A stretch of 64,000 nucleotides of DNA. It comes from 55-13 sp964501275 (GTDB taxonomy: Bacteria > Armatimonadota > Fimbriimonadia > Fimbriimonadales > Fimbriimonadaceae). Of the stretch, positions 1 through 6,763 are shown one piece after another. Position 1 is the first letter of the stretch. Each line of letters opens with the position of its first letter. Below the pieces are notes generated by a model, which was not told the origin of the DNA, ran no database searches, and worked only from the letters and a program-made list of their open reading frames with translations. The position numbers and the translations under genes are program-made. The DNA lies in NCBI GenBank assembly GCA_964501275.1, contig CAZCSP010000019.1, positions 7,589 to 71,588 of the forward strand, written 5' to 3'.

Positions 1-1
1 G

Positions 2-1117
2 GTGAAGGAGCTTGGCCAGGCCCGTAACGCCTATCAGGCCGAAGTGCAGGCTATGATGAGGCAGCCACCGGTCATATCAAGCGCTCCGAATATGATGGCG
101 CCTGCCGCCGCCAATGCGCTGGTCCATATCACCCCCGCCCAAAAGAACCGGTTGGGCGAAATCTACTTCCAGTATTACGATGTGAACGCGCTATCCGACC
201 CCCATGTCGCCAAACTGATCGGGTTGTCGCAAACGCAGCAAGGCTATGTGGCAAAGCGGCTCAACGAGGCTCATGCCCGATATCAGGATGCGCAAAAGGC
301 GGCGTTTGAAGCCATGAGGAAAGACAACGAGCCTCTCCGCTTAAAGGCCGCGGAAGAAGCGGCCAAGAAGGCGGAAGGCGATGGCCCATTGCGACGCCCC
401 CGCTCTATCTCATATGTCGTCCCTCGCGAAGTGCAGTATCGCCACACCGACATGAGCCGTCGCTCGGAACTTACCAAGGGGCGCGAAATGACCAAGGCTC
501 GCGCGGATATTCGGAGCCAGCTAACAGCGGCGCAACTCGCGACGTTCTCCCGTTTGAAAGGAAAACCGATTTCGATATGGTTCTTCGACGGGCAAAATTG
601 GGGAACCGCCCAGCGCCATCCTGATCTGATCCTGAACACCCACGTTCAAGCCGAACTTGGCTTCAGTTTGAAGCAACACCTGGCGATTCAGAAGATGGAT
701 CGTGCGCAAAAGAACTCGGCGGCCACAATACGCTCCCTGATCGATAGTCTTTCCACTTTCCAAAGGGAGATGCTTCAGGGATTTGAACTGCAATACGATC
801 GCGAATACAGCATTCTGCGCCCTGATGTGTCGTCGCAACTTGGGTTGGATCGCGCCACGGTGGATCGGATCCTGCTTCGACTTCAGGAGATCGAGGTCGA
901 AGCCAGCAAGAAACGAGACGACTTGTGGGTCAAACAGGAGAAAGAGGGGTTGTCGGAGCAGATTGTCCGAGACAGGCAGGGAGACATTATGAAGACGGCG
1001 GACGAGACGAAACGGAAGACGATTCTCTATTTCTTAACCGCCGCCCAAAAGGCCAAGTGGCACAAGATGCTGGGCAAGCCCTTACCTGAAATCCAGCCTT
1101 CGAGACACTACGGCTAG
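2..1117 (+). CDS. Spy/CpxP-like repeat protein, 5' end probably cut by window edge
   Basis: A 371-residue frame is open from the first bases, so the GTG at position 2 may be internal and the true start may lie upstream; no signal peptide is seen. The protein is rich in Lys, Arg, Glu and Gln and carries repeated blocks of the type 'LTAAQxAxFxxLxGKP' (about residues 175-190 and again at the C-terminus, 'LTAAQKAKWHKMLGKPLP'), plus a similar 'ITPAQKNRL' near residue 43. Such blocks are typical of periplasmic Spy/CpxP-like helical proteins that are abundant in Planctomycetes and Armatimonadota. Specific function is unknown. Its TAG stop overlaps the end of the convergent ClpS-like gene by four bases. 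Confidence 0.75.
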   Translation: MKELGQARNAYQAEVQAMMRQPPVISSAPNMMAPAAANALVHITPAQKNRLGEIYFQYYDVNALSDPHVAKLIGLSQTQQGYVAKRLNEAHARYQDAQKAAFEAMRKDNEPLRLKAAEEAAKKAEGDGPLRRPRSISYVVPREVQYRHTDMSRRSELTKGREMTKARADIRSQLTAAQLATFSRLKGKPISIWFFDGQNWGTAQRHPDLILNTHVQAELGFSLKQHLAIQKMDRAQKNSAATIRSLIDSLSTFQREMLQGFELQYDREYSILRPDVSSQLGLDRATVDRILLRLQEIEVEASKKRDDLWVKQEKEGLSEQIVRDRQGDIMKTADETKRKTILYFLTAAQKAKWHKMLGKPLPEIQPSRHYG

Positions 1118-1410
1118 TCAGACCACTCTTCGCTGACCTGGACTTCGATGCCGATGCTGGAGATGATGTCGGCGGCTTTGAGGCACTCTTCTTCGCAGGC
1201 GTGATGTACCACCGACTTGCCGAGGTGGTCGATCTCCCAGGTCTCCATGTAGGCTTCGTCGGCATCGCACTGGGTGGCGATCATGAGGATGAGCATGACC
1301 TCGTCGTAGGTGTTGTGCTCGTTGTTGTAGACGGTGACGATGTAGCCACCGCCGGTTCCAGGGCCTTCGGTCAGCTCCTCCGGCATTTCCAGTATTCCAG
1401 GAGCGCTCAC
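1114..1410 (-). CDS. ClpS-like adaptor protein, copy A
   Basis: 98 residues with a GTG start. ClpS delivers N-degron substrates to the ClpA/ClpC unfoldase. The core 'YIVTVYNNEHNTYDEVMLIL' followed by 'LGKSVVHHACEEECLKAAD' aligns by eye with the ClpS fold (E. coli 'HNDDYTPMEFV' and 'HYQGKA'). The substrate-pocket positions differ: the Asn-Asp-Asp triplet reads Asn-Asn-Glu, and the pocket histidine before the Gly-Lys appears replaced by Asp (one residue before a His). The start overlaps the stop of the upstream ClpS-like gene as GTGA, so the two are translationally coupled. No clpA or clpC gene is in the window. Divergent function, or no N-degron binding, is possible. Confidence 0.85.
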   Translation of the reverse strand: MSAPGILEMPEELTEGPGTGGGYIVTVYNNEHNTYDEVMLILMIATQCDADEAYMETWEIDHLGKSVVHHACEEECLKAADIISSIGIEVQVSEEWSD

Positions 1411-1694
1411 TCAGGCCACTCCAGGGTCACTTCGGTTTGGATGCCGATGCTTTGGATCACGAGGGCCGCTTCTTCGCAATCGGCGCGGTTCGAGAAATGA
1501 ACGGAGGCTTTGCCAAAGGTGTGAGCCTCCCACATCTCAATGTACGCCTCCTGCATATCGCATCCGGTCGCACGCATGAGAACCTCGATCACCTCGTCCA
1601 TCATGGTGTGCTCATTGTTATAGATCACCACCATCCACCCGCCGTCTTGGGTGTCGGGATTCAGAACTTCGGGTTGCAGGACAGTCTGACTCAT
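1407..1694 (-). CDS. ClpS-like adaptor protein, copy B
   Basis: 95 residues from the ATG at 1694 ('MSQTVLQPEV'); the frame stays open further upstream but there it runs through repeat DNA and is not protein-like. The core 'MVVIYNNEHTMMDEVIEVLM' and 'MWEAHTFGKASVHF' match ClpS; unlike copy A, the pocket histidine (in 'EAHTFGKA') is kept. It is the first gene of a two-gene ClpS operon, about 40% identical by eye to copy A. A TAAACT box lies 11 nt before the ATG on the minus strand. In E. coli a single ClpS partners ClpA; the pair here suggests divided substrate choice, which is inference. Confidence 0.88.
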   Translation of the reverse strand: MSQTVLQPEVLNPDTQDGGWMVVIYNNEHTMMDEVIEVLMRATGCDMQEAYIEMWEAHTFGKASVHFSNRADCEEAALVIQSIGIQTEVTLEWPE

Positions 1695-1719
1695 AGGCTG
1701 GCGACAGTTTACTGCAAAC

Positions 1720-1855
1720 GGGCGGAGGGCGGCGTTGGGCGTTAGGTTTTGGGCATTGGGGCAATCTGACTTATCCGCCCTATCCGACCGATCAGTCAGA
1801 TCTGTCAGATACGTCTGGTCCCTCAGCCAAACGCCTATTGCCCAAAGCCGACCAC
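1720..1855. repeat. degenerate short-unit repeats facing each other
   Basis: Units of the GGGCGTTAGG/GGGCATTGG type on the left face their complements (GCCTATTGCCCAAAG) on the right. Between them is a run of ATCCGACC/CAGATCTGTC-like units. The same two unit families recur at 38.9-39.0 kb and at 21.06-21.11 kb. The right part overlaps the 3' end of the YfhO-like gene, where it encodes the last residues ('DVSDRSD'). Confidence 0.7.
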
Positions 1856-4107
1856 CCAAGCCCCACCAACACCAACAGCCAAGCCGGGATCGCCAGCATC
1901 AGCCCGGTGGAGTAGCCGGGGGAGGTGTAGGTCAACGTGGCTTCCTCCGTTCCGGGGGCGGGGATGACTTTGATCCAGCCACCCTCCAGAGGCTCTACCT
2001 TCGCCCCGTTTGTCGCCGACCATCCGGGCATCCAGCGCTCTTTGATGTGGACCTCGGGCACGTCCTCTTCCCACGAGACCTCGATGCGGCCCGGCGTCTT
2101 CTGATCGGCTCCGGCGTCGCCTTCTGAGGCGTAAGCGTATTGGGCAACTCCTAGCGGGTAAACCAAAAACCCGTTCTCCGGTCGTGGATTCTCCCATCCT
2201 GGCAAAGGCCGTAACGACCACACTTCCTCGACCCCTGCGTCGATCAGCTTCTGCCGGTCAGCGGTTGGTTTGATGAACATGATGTTGCCGTTGGCGGGAG
2301 GGGCCGAGTCTTGTCCGTTCAGGTCGTCCAGCATCGCCTTGGTGTCCTTATGAAGCAGGGAGTCGTACCCGGCAAGCTCCTTAATGCGGCTGAGCGCGGC
2401 AAGATTGGGGGGGAGCAGAACACCGGGCGTCGCCGCAACGATGCTCCAGTTCTCGTTGACGATGGCCACCCGACCGAAGGGCGGTTTTTCGATAGCGGCG
2501 GCCAGGGGCTTGCCGGTTGGGATGAGGTTGGTGGCGTAGCCGGAGATTGCGATGACAAGCACAATCGGAACCACCGCAAATGTTGATCGACCCTTGAGCA
2601 GGTCTGACTTCAAGGCAAAAAAGAGCCCCGCCCCACCTAACCCTACCACAAGGACGACCGTGGCATAGAGCGTTGGAGTCGAGACAGCTTTCACTGCCTC
2701 ACCCAACGGATCCATCCCTTGGGGCCAAGCGGGAGCGGTGTTCGGAAGAACCAAAGCCGTTAACAGTGAAATTGCGGCAAAACCTAGAACCGCAAACCCA
2801 AAGGAGCGCGGTTCGAAGTCCCTATCCTTGATCGCCAACCCCGCCAACACGCAAGCCGCCAGCACGAACAAGACGATGATCCGCCCCGGACTGCCTGTAG
2901 AAGACCAACCCGGCATCAGGAAGTAGAGCGGCTTGTTGAGAATCGTTCCCATTGCCAGGAGCAGGGCGAGGATGCCGAGGGCGGCGATGGGCCAGGTTCG
3001 GCGGTCTCGCCAGGGGACCAGGAAAAGGAGGCCCAGCACCAGAGGACCGATGGTGACGGCGGACTCGGCAAAGTTGGCCCCGTTCTTGGCCAGCGGCGGC
3101 CAGTATTCGGCGACCGTCAGGTTCTCATTGATCTCGACCGGAGCCCTGGGATCGCCCAAGGCTTTGGTCGTGACGAGGTTGGCAAGTTCAAAAGGCTTGA
3201 TCGCGCTCCCAAGGTAAGCCGCATAGCCCTCCTCGGACGGTGCGTTGCGGCGGTGGGAGGTTTGGGAGTGTTTGAGGACCGGCAGAAGCTGAGGCAGTCC
3301 GATCGCGAAACCGACTACGAATGGCATAAGACACGCGGCGAGACAGAGCTTCGCGGGGTTTTTAACGTTTCCTGGCACGCCCTCTACTTCTGACTGCCTC
3401 CCGCGTGCCGTGAACGGGAGCCAGAATAGGAACAGGAACGCGGCCATGAATCCATAAGCCACAAACTGGAGATGACCTCCCAGAATCATCATCCCGACGG
3501 TGAAGCTCGATAGAATCATCCCTCGGAGAACAGGCTGGAATCGAGTTCTTGGAAGCGGACCGCTTGAATCCTCATCAAATCTCCTCGCCCTCGCAGAAGC
3601 ATCGCGAATGGAGATGAGCCCGGCCAGTAGCCAGGGAATCCAAGAAACGGTGGTAATCACACTGCTCAGCGACGTCCAGCTCAGCATAAACGGGGACAGG
3701 GCAAAACTCGCCCCCGCTACGACTCCGCCCAGCTCAGTCCCCCCCAACGCACGCACCAACTTAAACGTCCCCAGTCCCGCCCAGAACAGGTGGAACCAGG
3801 CCAGGATCGTGATGGCCAGCGGGGTGGGGATGTGGAGGACGCCCATCAGGATATGCGGCGGATAGAGTGCGCCCGACTGGGAGTTCGCCAAGAGCGGCGT
3901 CCCGGCAAGCTGGTAGGGGTTCCAGAAAGGCACCTGGAAGTTCCGCCAACTCTCGAACACCAGGTCCCGCCAAACATAAAACTGGATCACCCCATCGGCC
4001 TGAAGCACATCCCAAGCGTCCCCCGGCTTCGGCCCATTCCAGGGGGCGAACTGGCGTATCTGGTCAAACGGCCCAATCGCCTCCCCCAAAAACACCGCCC
4101 GCCACAA
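1792..4107 (-). CDS. YfhO-family integral membrane protein
   Basis: 771 residues from TTG at 4107, the only standard start in the frame. Multiple hydrophobic helices and the conserved N-terminal block 'WNPYQLAGTPLLANSQSGALYPP' identify the YfhO family (large polytopic proteins, some linked to glycosylation of cell-wall polymers). The frame continues upstream as 'IKQLKAHWSLIFLLLIPLIPLW', which is the expected first membrane helix, before meeting TAA; there is no ATG, GTG or TTG in that stretch. Starting at TTG 4107 would cut this helix off, so the start is probably further upstream, possibly an ATC at 4167 (see promoter entry). The C-terminus ends in repeat-derived sequence. No partner genes are adjacent. 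Confidence 0.88.
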   Translation of the reverse strand: MWRAVFLGEAIGPFDQIRQFAPWNGPKPGDAWDVLQADGVIQFYVWRDLVFESWRNFQVPFWNPYQLAGTPLLANSQSGALYPPHILMGVLHIPTPLAITILAWFHLFWAGLGTFKLVRALGGTELGGVVAGASFALSPFMLSWTSLSSVITTVSWIPWLLAGLISIRDASARARRFDEDSSGPLPRTRFQPVLRGMILSSFTVGMMILGGHLQFVAYGFMAAFLFLFWLPFTARGRQSEVEGVPGNVKNPAKLCLAACLMPFVVGFAIGLPQLLPVLKHSQTSHRRNAPSEEGYAAYLGSAIKPFELANLVTTKALGDPRAPVEINENLTVAEYWPPLAKNGANFAESAVTIGPLVLGLLFLVPWRDRRTWPIAALGILALLLAMGTILNKPLYFLMPGWSSTGSPGRIIVLFVLAACVLAGLAIKDRDFEPRSFGFAVLGFAAISLLTALVLPNTAPAWPQGMDPLGEAVKAVSTPTLYATVVLVVGLGGAGLFFALKSDLLKGRSTFAVVPIVLVIAISGYATNLIPTGKPLAAAIEKPPFGRVAIVNENWSIVAATPGVLLPPNLAALSRIKELAGYDSLLHKDTKAMLDDLNGQDSAPPANGNIMFIKPTADRQKLIDAGVEEVWSLRPLPGWENPRPENGFLVYPLGVAQYAYASEGDAGADQKTPGRIEVSWEEDVPEVHIKERWMPGWSATNGAKVEPLEGGWIKVIPAPGTEEATLTYTSPGYSTGLMLAIPAWLLVLVGLGWSALGNRRLAEGPDVSDRSD

Positions 4108-4167
4108 AGGGATAAGGGGGATCAGGAGGAGAAAGATCAGGGACCAGTGGGCTTTGAGCTGTTTGAT

Positions 4168-4179
4168 GCTTGGATTTTA
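4168..4179 (-). promoter_or_regulatory. -10 box placed for a leaderless transcript of the YfhO gene
   Basis: On the minus strand TAAAAT (4179-4174) is followed after six bases by the in-frame codon ATC (4167-4165). This is the same geometry as the -10/start spacing of many genes here. If real, translation would begin on ATC, as in infC. Confidence 0.35.
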
Positions 4180-4182
4180 GAT

Positions 4183-4440
4183 TGCTGGGTTCATGGATTG
4201 TCTAGGGGAAACCGAGTTTGGAGCTTGGGATTGGGAGTTTGGAGTTTAGTGAGTCGATCCGCAGGAACGCAGAAGGCTTGCCGACGTCCAAGTCGGAAGC
4301 AACCACAACGACACAGAGGCACAACGAAACCAGCCTCTCGCCCACGATCTCGGGGGCAATGGACCGATTTACGAAAAATCCACCAAAGACTCCAAACTCC
4401 AAACCCCAAACTCCAAACTCGATAAATCCGATAAACTCCA
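4183..4440. repeat. degenerate short-unit inverted block between yfhO and serA
   Basis: Left: TTTGGAGCTTGGGATTGG and GGAGTTTGGAGTTTAG. Right: complementary ACTCCAAACTCCAAACCCC units running up to the serA -10 box. The middle holds CACAACGACACAGAGGCACA, a unit family also seen around 12.22 kb and 16.88 kb. The gap between these divergent genes is almost entirely such DNA. Confidence 0.75.
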
Positions 4441-4445
4441 GGGCC

Positions 4446-5654
4446 ATGAAGGTTTTGGTAGCGGACAAGTTTGAGCAGAGTGGGTTGGATGGGTTGAATG
4501 GGCTGGGGGTGGAGGTTCAGTACAGCCCGGATTTGGCGGACGACTCTTTGGCCCAAGCCCTCGCAGAATCCCAGGCGGACGTGCTGATCGTGCGCTCGAC
4601 CAAGGTCACCGAGGCGATGATGGATGGCTCCAAACTCGGCGTGATCATCCGGGCGGGGGCGGGATACAACACCATCGACGTGGCCGCCGCCAGCAGTCGC
4701 GGCATCCTGGTCACTAACTGTCCGGGAAAGAACAGCCAGGCGGTCGCCGAACTCGCCTTCGGCCTCCTCCTCGCCCTCGACCGCCACATCCCCGACAACG
4801 TCGCCGAGCTTCGCCTGGGCAAGTGGAATAAGAAGAAATACTCCAAAGCGAAGGGCGTCTATGGTCGCACATTGGGCCTGGTCGGGATGGGCAAGATCAG
4901 CCAGGAGATGATCCCCCGCGCAAAGGCGTTTGGGATGAACGTGGTTGCCTACTCCCGCTGGATCACGCCCGACATCGCCGCCGCCTTGGGGATCGGTCGC
5001 GCGACCTCGCTGGAGGAGCTTGCCGCGATGAGCGACGTCGTATCCGTCCATGTCTCGTTGACTCCCGAAACGAAAAACTCCATCGGCGAGAAGTTCTTTG
5101 CCGCGATGAAGAAAGGCGCTTACTTCGTAAACACCAGTCGTGGGGAGGTAGTCGACCAGATCGCGCTCCTGAAGGCCATCGAGGAGAAGGGGATTCTGGC
5201 CGGGTTGGATGTTTTTGAAGATGAGCCTTCAGGCGGAGAGGGCGACTACCAAGGCGCTCTAAAGGACAACCCCAATGTCTACTGCACCCACCACATCGGC
5301 GCCTCCACCGACCAGGCTCAGGAAGCCGTGGCGGCCGAGGCGGTGCGGATCGTGCGGGAGTACAAGACCACCGGCGTCGTGCCGAACGTGGTGAACATCA
5401 AGAAAGCCGAAGTCGCCACCCACCTGCTGGTCGTCCGCCACCTCGACCGAGTCGGCGTCCTGGCCCACGTGTTGGGAGTTCTGAAGGATGAGGGCGTGAG
5501 CGTTCAGGAGATGGAGAACATCGTGTTGGGCGGAGCCAAGTCAGCGATTGCCCAGATATCCCTGGATAAGGAGCCCTCGCCCAATGCGCTGATGAAGGTC
5601 AAGCTGAACGAAAACATCTTCGACGCCAGCGTATTCCCGATTGAGAAATCATGA
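4446..5654 (+). CDS. serA: D-3-phosphoglycerate dehydrogenase / 2-hydroxyacid dehydrogenase
   Basis: 402 residues from ATG 4446; an upstream in-frame extension is encoded by repeats and rejected. SerA oxidises 3-phosphoglycerate with NAD+, the first step of serine synthesis. Visible: substrate-domain 'IRAGAGYNTID' (about residue 65), Rossmann motif 'GLVGMGKIS' (about 140; the third glycine of GxGxxG is Ser), 'NTSRGEVVD' with the catalytic-region Arg, catalytic His in 'THHIGAST' (about 285) and a C-terminal ACT-like domain (about 325-402), as in regulated SerA. A TAAACT box lies eight bases before the ATG with no Shine-Dalgarno sequence. The stop overlaps the next small gene by ATGA. Confidence 0.93.
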   Translation: MKVLVADKFEQSGLDGLNGLGVEVQYSPDLADDSLAQALAESQADVLIVRSTKVTEAMMDGSKLGVIIRAGAGYNTIDVAAASSRGILVTNCPGKNSQAVAELAFGLLLALDRHIPDNVAELRLGKWNKKKYSKAKGVYGRTLGLVGMGKISQEMIPRAKAFGMNVVAYSRWITPDIAAALGIGRATSLEELAAMSDVVSVHVSLTPETKNSIGEKFFAAMKKGAYFVNTSRGEVVDQIALLKAIEEKGILAGLDVFEDEPSGGEGDYQGALKDNPNVYCTHHIGASTDQAQEAVAAEAVRIVREYKTTGVVPNVVNIKKAEVATHLLVVRHLDRVGVLAHVLGVLKDEGVSVQEMENIVLGGAKSAIAQISLDKEPSPNALMKVKLNENIFDASVFPIEKS

Positions 5655-5941
5655 TTCGCGAACCCCATGCAACTCGGCGGCGACTCGTTGGCTGTGTGGG
5701 GTTCTCGTCGCTCTTACTTGTCATTACGATCATTGCCTTGGTGACCTGGACGTGGCTGAATCCACCCTTGGTGAAGGTCACTTGGGTTGATGAGAAGGTC
5801 AAGCTCACGAACTTTACCGGCCAGCCCGTCCTTATCATCGGGCTGGCACTGGATAGGGCAGGCTGGAGAAACGCCAAACTGCCTGAACCTCTCTATTGTC
5901 CTACGCACGCTGGCGATGTCTTCGTCGATCCTAAACTCTGA
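5651..5941 (+). CDS. small single-pass membrane protein, unknown function
   Basis: 96 residues. The ATG overlaps the serA stop (ATGA), which supports coupled translation. Residues 1-11 are basic, 12-35 form one membrane helix ('SSLLLVITIIALVTWTWL'), and the rest is a short presumably external segment ('VTWVDEKVKLTNFTGQPVLI') reminiscent of a small beta-sandwich. I do not recognise a family. Confidence 0.6.
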   Translation: MIREPHATRRRLVGCVGFSSLLLVITIIALVTWTWLNPPLVKVTWVDEKVKLTNFTGQPVLIIGLALDRAGWRNAKLPEPLYCPTHAGDVFVDPKL

Positions 5942-6041
5942 AATGGGAGGATTTGGGGGCCAAGGAAGCGATTGCCCCACCGACGCCAGGAAACCGTATC
6001 TATCTCATCATCTCCCCAATCACTGTGAAGTAAGGTTCGTG

Positions 6042-6078
6042 CACATATTATGTGCGCACATAATATGTGTGGTATATT
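6042..6078 (+). promoter_or_regulatory. operator and promoter of the RHH/PIN toxin-antitoxin operon
   Basis: A perfect 13-bp inverted repeat, CACATATTATGTG (6042-6054) and its complement (6057-6069), with a CG spacer, ends three bases before a TATATT -10 box (6073-6078). The antitoxin ATG follows six bases later, so the mRNA is probably leaderless. Ribbon-helix-helix antitoxins commonly bind such palindromes to repress their own operon. Confidence 0.8.
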
Positions 6079-6084
6079 GTAGAG

Positions 6085-6315
6085 ATGAAGCGCAAAAATC
6101 TCACCTTGTCCGCAGATGCCTCGATCATTGACGAGGCACGAGCTTTGGCGATTTCACAGGGAACGACGATCAACAGCCTCTTCCGCGAGTTTCTAGAGCA
6201 GTTCGTACAGGCCAAAAAGGGAACCGCAATCGATGAGTTCTTGCGACTCGCCAAGGAGTTTCAAGGCGATTCAAAGGGTTGGAAGTTCAATCGCGATGAA
6301 GCTTACGAGAGATAG
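6085..6315 (+). CDS. ribbon-helix-helix antitoxin (VapB-like)
   Basis: 76 residues from ATG 6085. 'KRKNLTLSADASIIDEARALA' followed by 'GTTINSLFREFLEQFV' has the short beta strand plus two helices of RHH/CopG proteins, the DNA-binding half of many type II antitoxins; the C-terminal part ('DEFLRLAKEFQGDSKGWKFN') would wrap the toxin. It overlaps the PIN toxin gene by 20 bases and sits directly behind a palindromic operator, consistent with autoregulation. Confidence 0.85.
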   Translation: MKRKNLTLSADASIIDEARALAISQGTTINSLFREFLEQFVQAKKGTAIDEFLRLAKEFQGDSKGWKFNRDEAYER

Positions 6316-6736
6316 GTGTTTCATCGACACCAACATACTGGTTTATGCCGTAGACACAGTGGGTGAGCCAGCAAAGTCGGTCGTTGCGGGGGAACTCATT
6401 GCGCAACTGGCGAAGCGGCCCCATTCGTTTTTATCAGTCCAGGTAAAGGCAGAATTTGCTTCTCTTTGCATTCGAAAATTACGTTTCACACCGGCCAAGG
6501 TTGCCAGCCTCCTTCAAGGGCTCAAAGATTTCTCAGAGGTGAACTACAGCACAGATATTCTCCGAGAAGGCTTATTGTTGATGGATGTGGCTTCCCTATC
6601 ATTTTGGGATGCGGTGATGATTGCAACGGCTAAGCGTTCTGGATGCACGGTGGTGTATACCGAAGACCTCAACCACGGGCAGGTCATCGAAGGAGTCCGC
6701 ATCCATAACCCCTTCCTCGAAGTGCCCAACCTCTAA
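6296..6736 (+). CDS. PIN-domain ribonuclease toxin (VapC-like)
   Basis: 146 residues from ATG 6296; a longer upstream frame overlaps the antitoxin and is rejected. PIN toxins are Mg-dependent RNases that block translation. Acidic residues in the expected order are visible: Asp in 'CFIDTNILVYAVD', Glu in 'VKAEFASL', Asp in 'LSFWDAVMIATA' and Asp in 'VVYTEDLNHGQ'. The length fits VapC. It is co-transcribed with the RHH antitoxin. The target RNA cannot be predicted. Confidence 0.9.
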   Translation: MKLTRDRCFIDTNILVYAVDTVGEPAKSVVAGELIAQLAKRPHSFLSVQVKAEFASLCIRKLRFTPAKVASLLQGLKDFSEVNYSTDILREGLLLMDVASLSFWDAVMIATAKRSGCTVVYTEDLNHGQVIEGVRIHNPFLEVPNL

Positions 6737-6763
6737 ATCAGCCAGCCAGTAAACTCTCATCCC

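Noticed and set aside
4218..4445. N-terminal extension of SerA
   Set aside because: Encoded by repeat units; the dehydrogenase begins at MKVLVADKF (4446).
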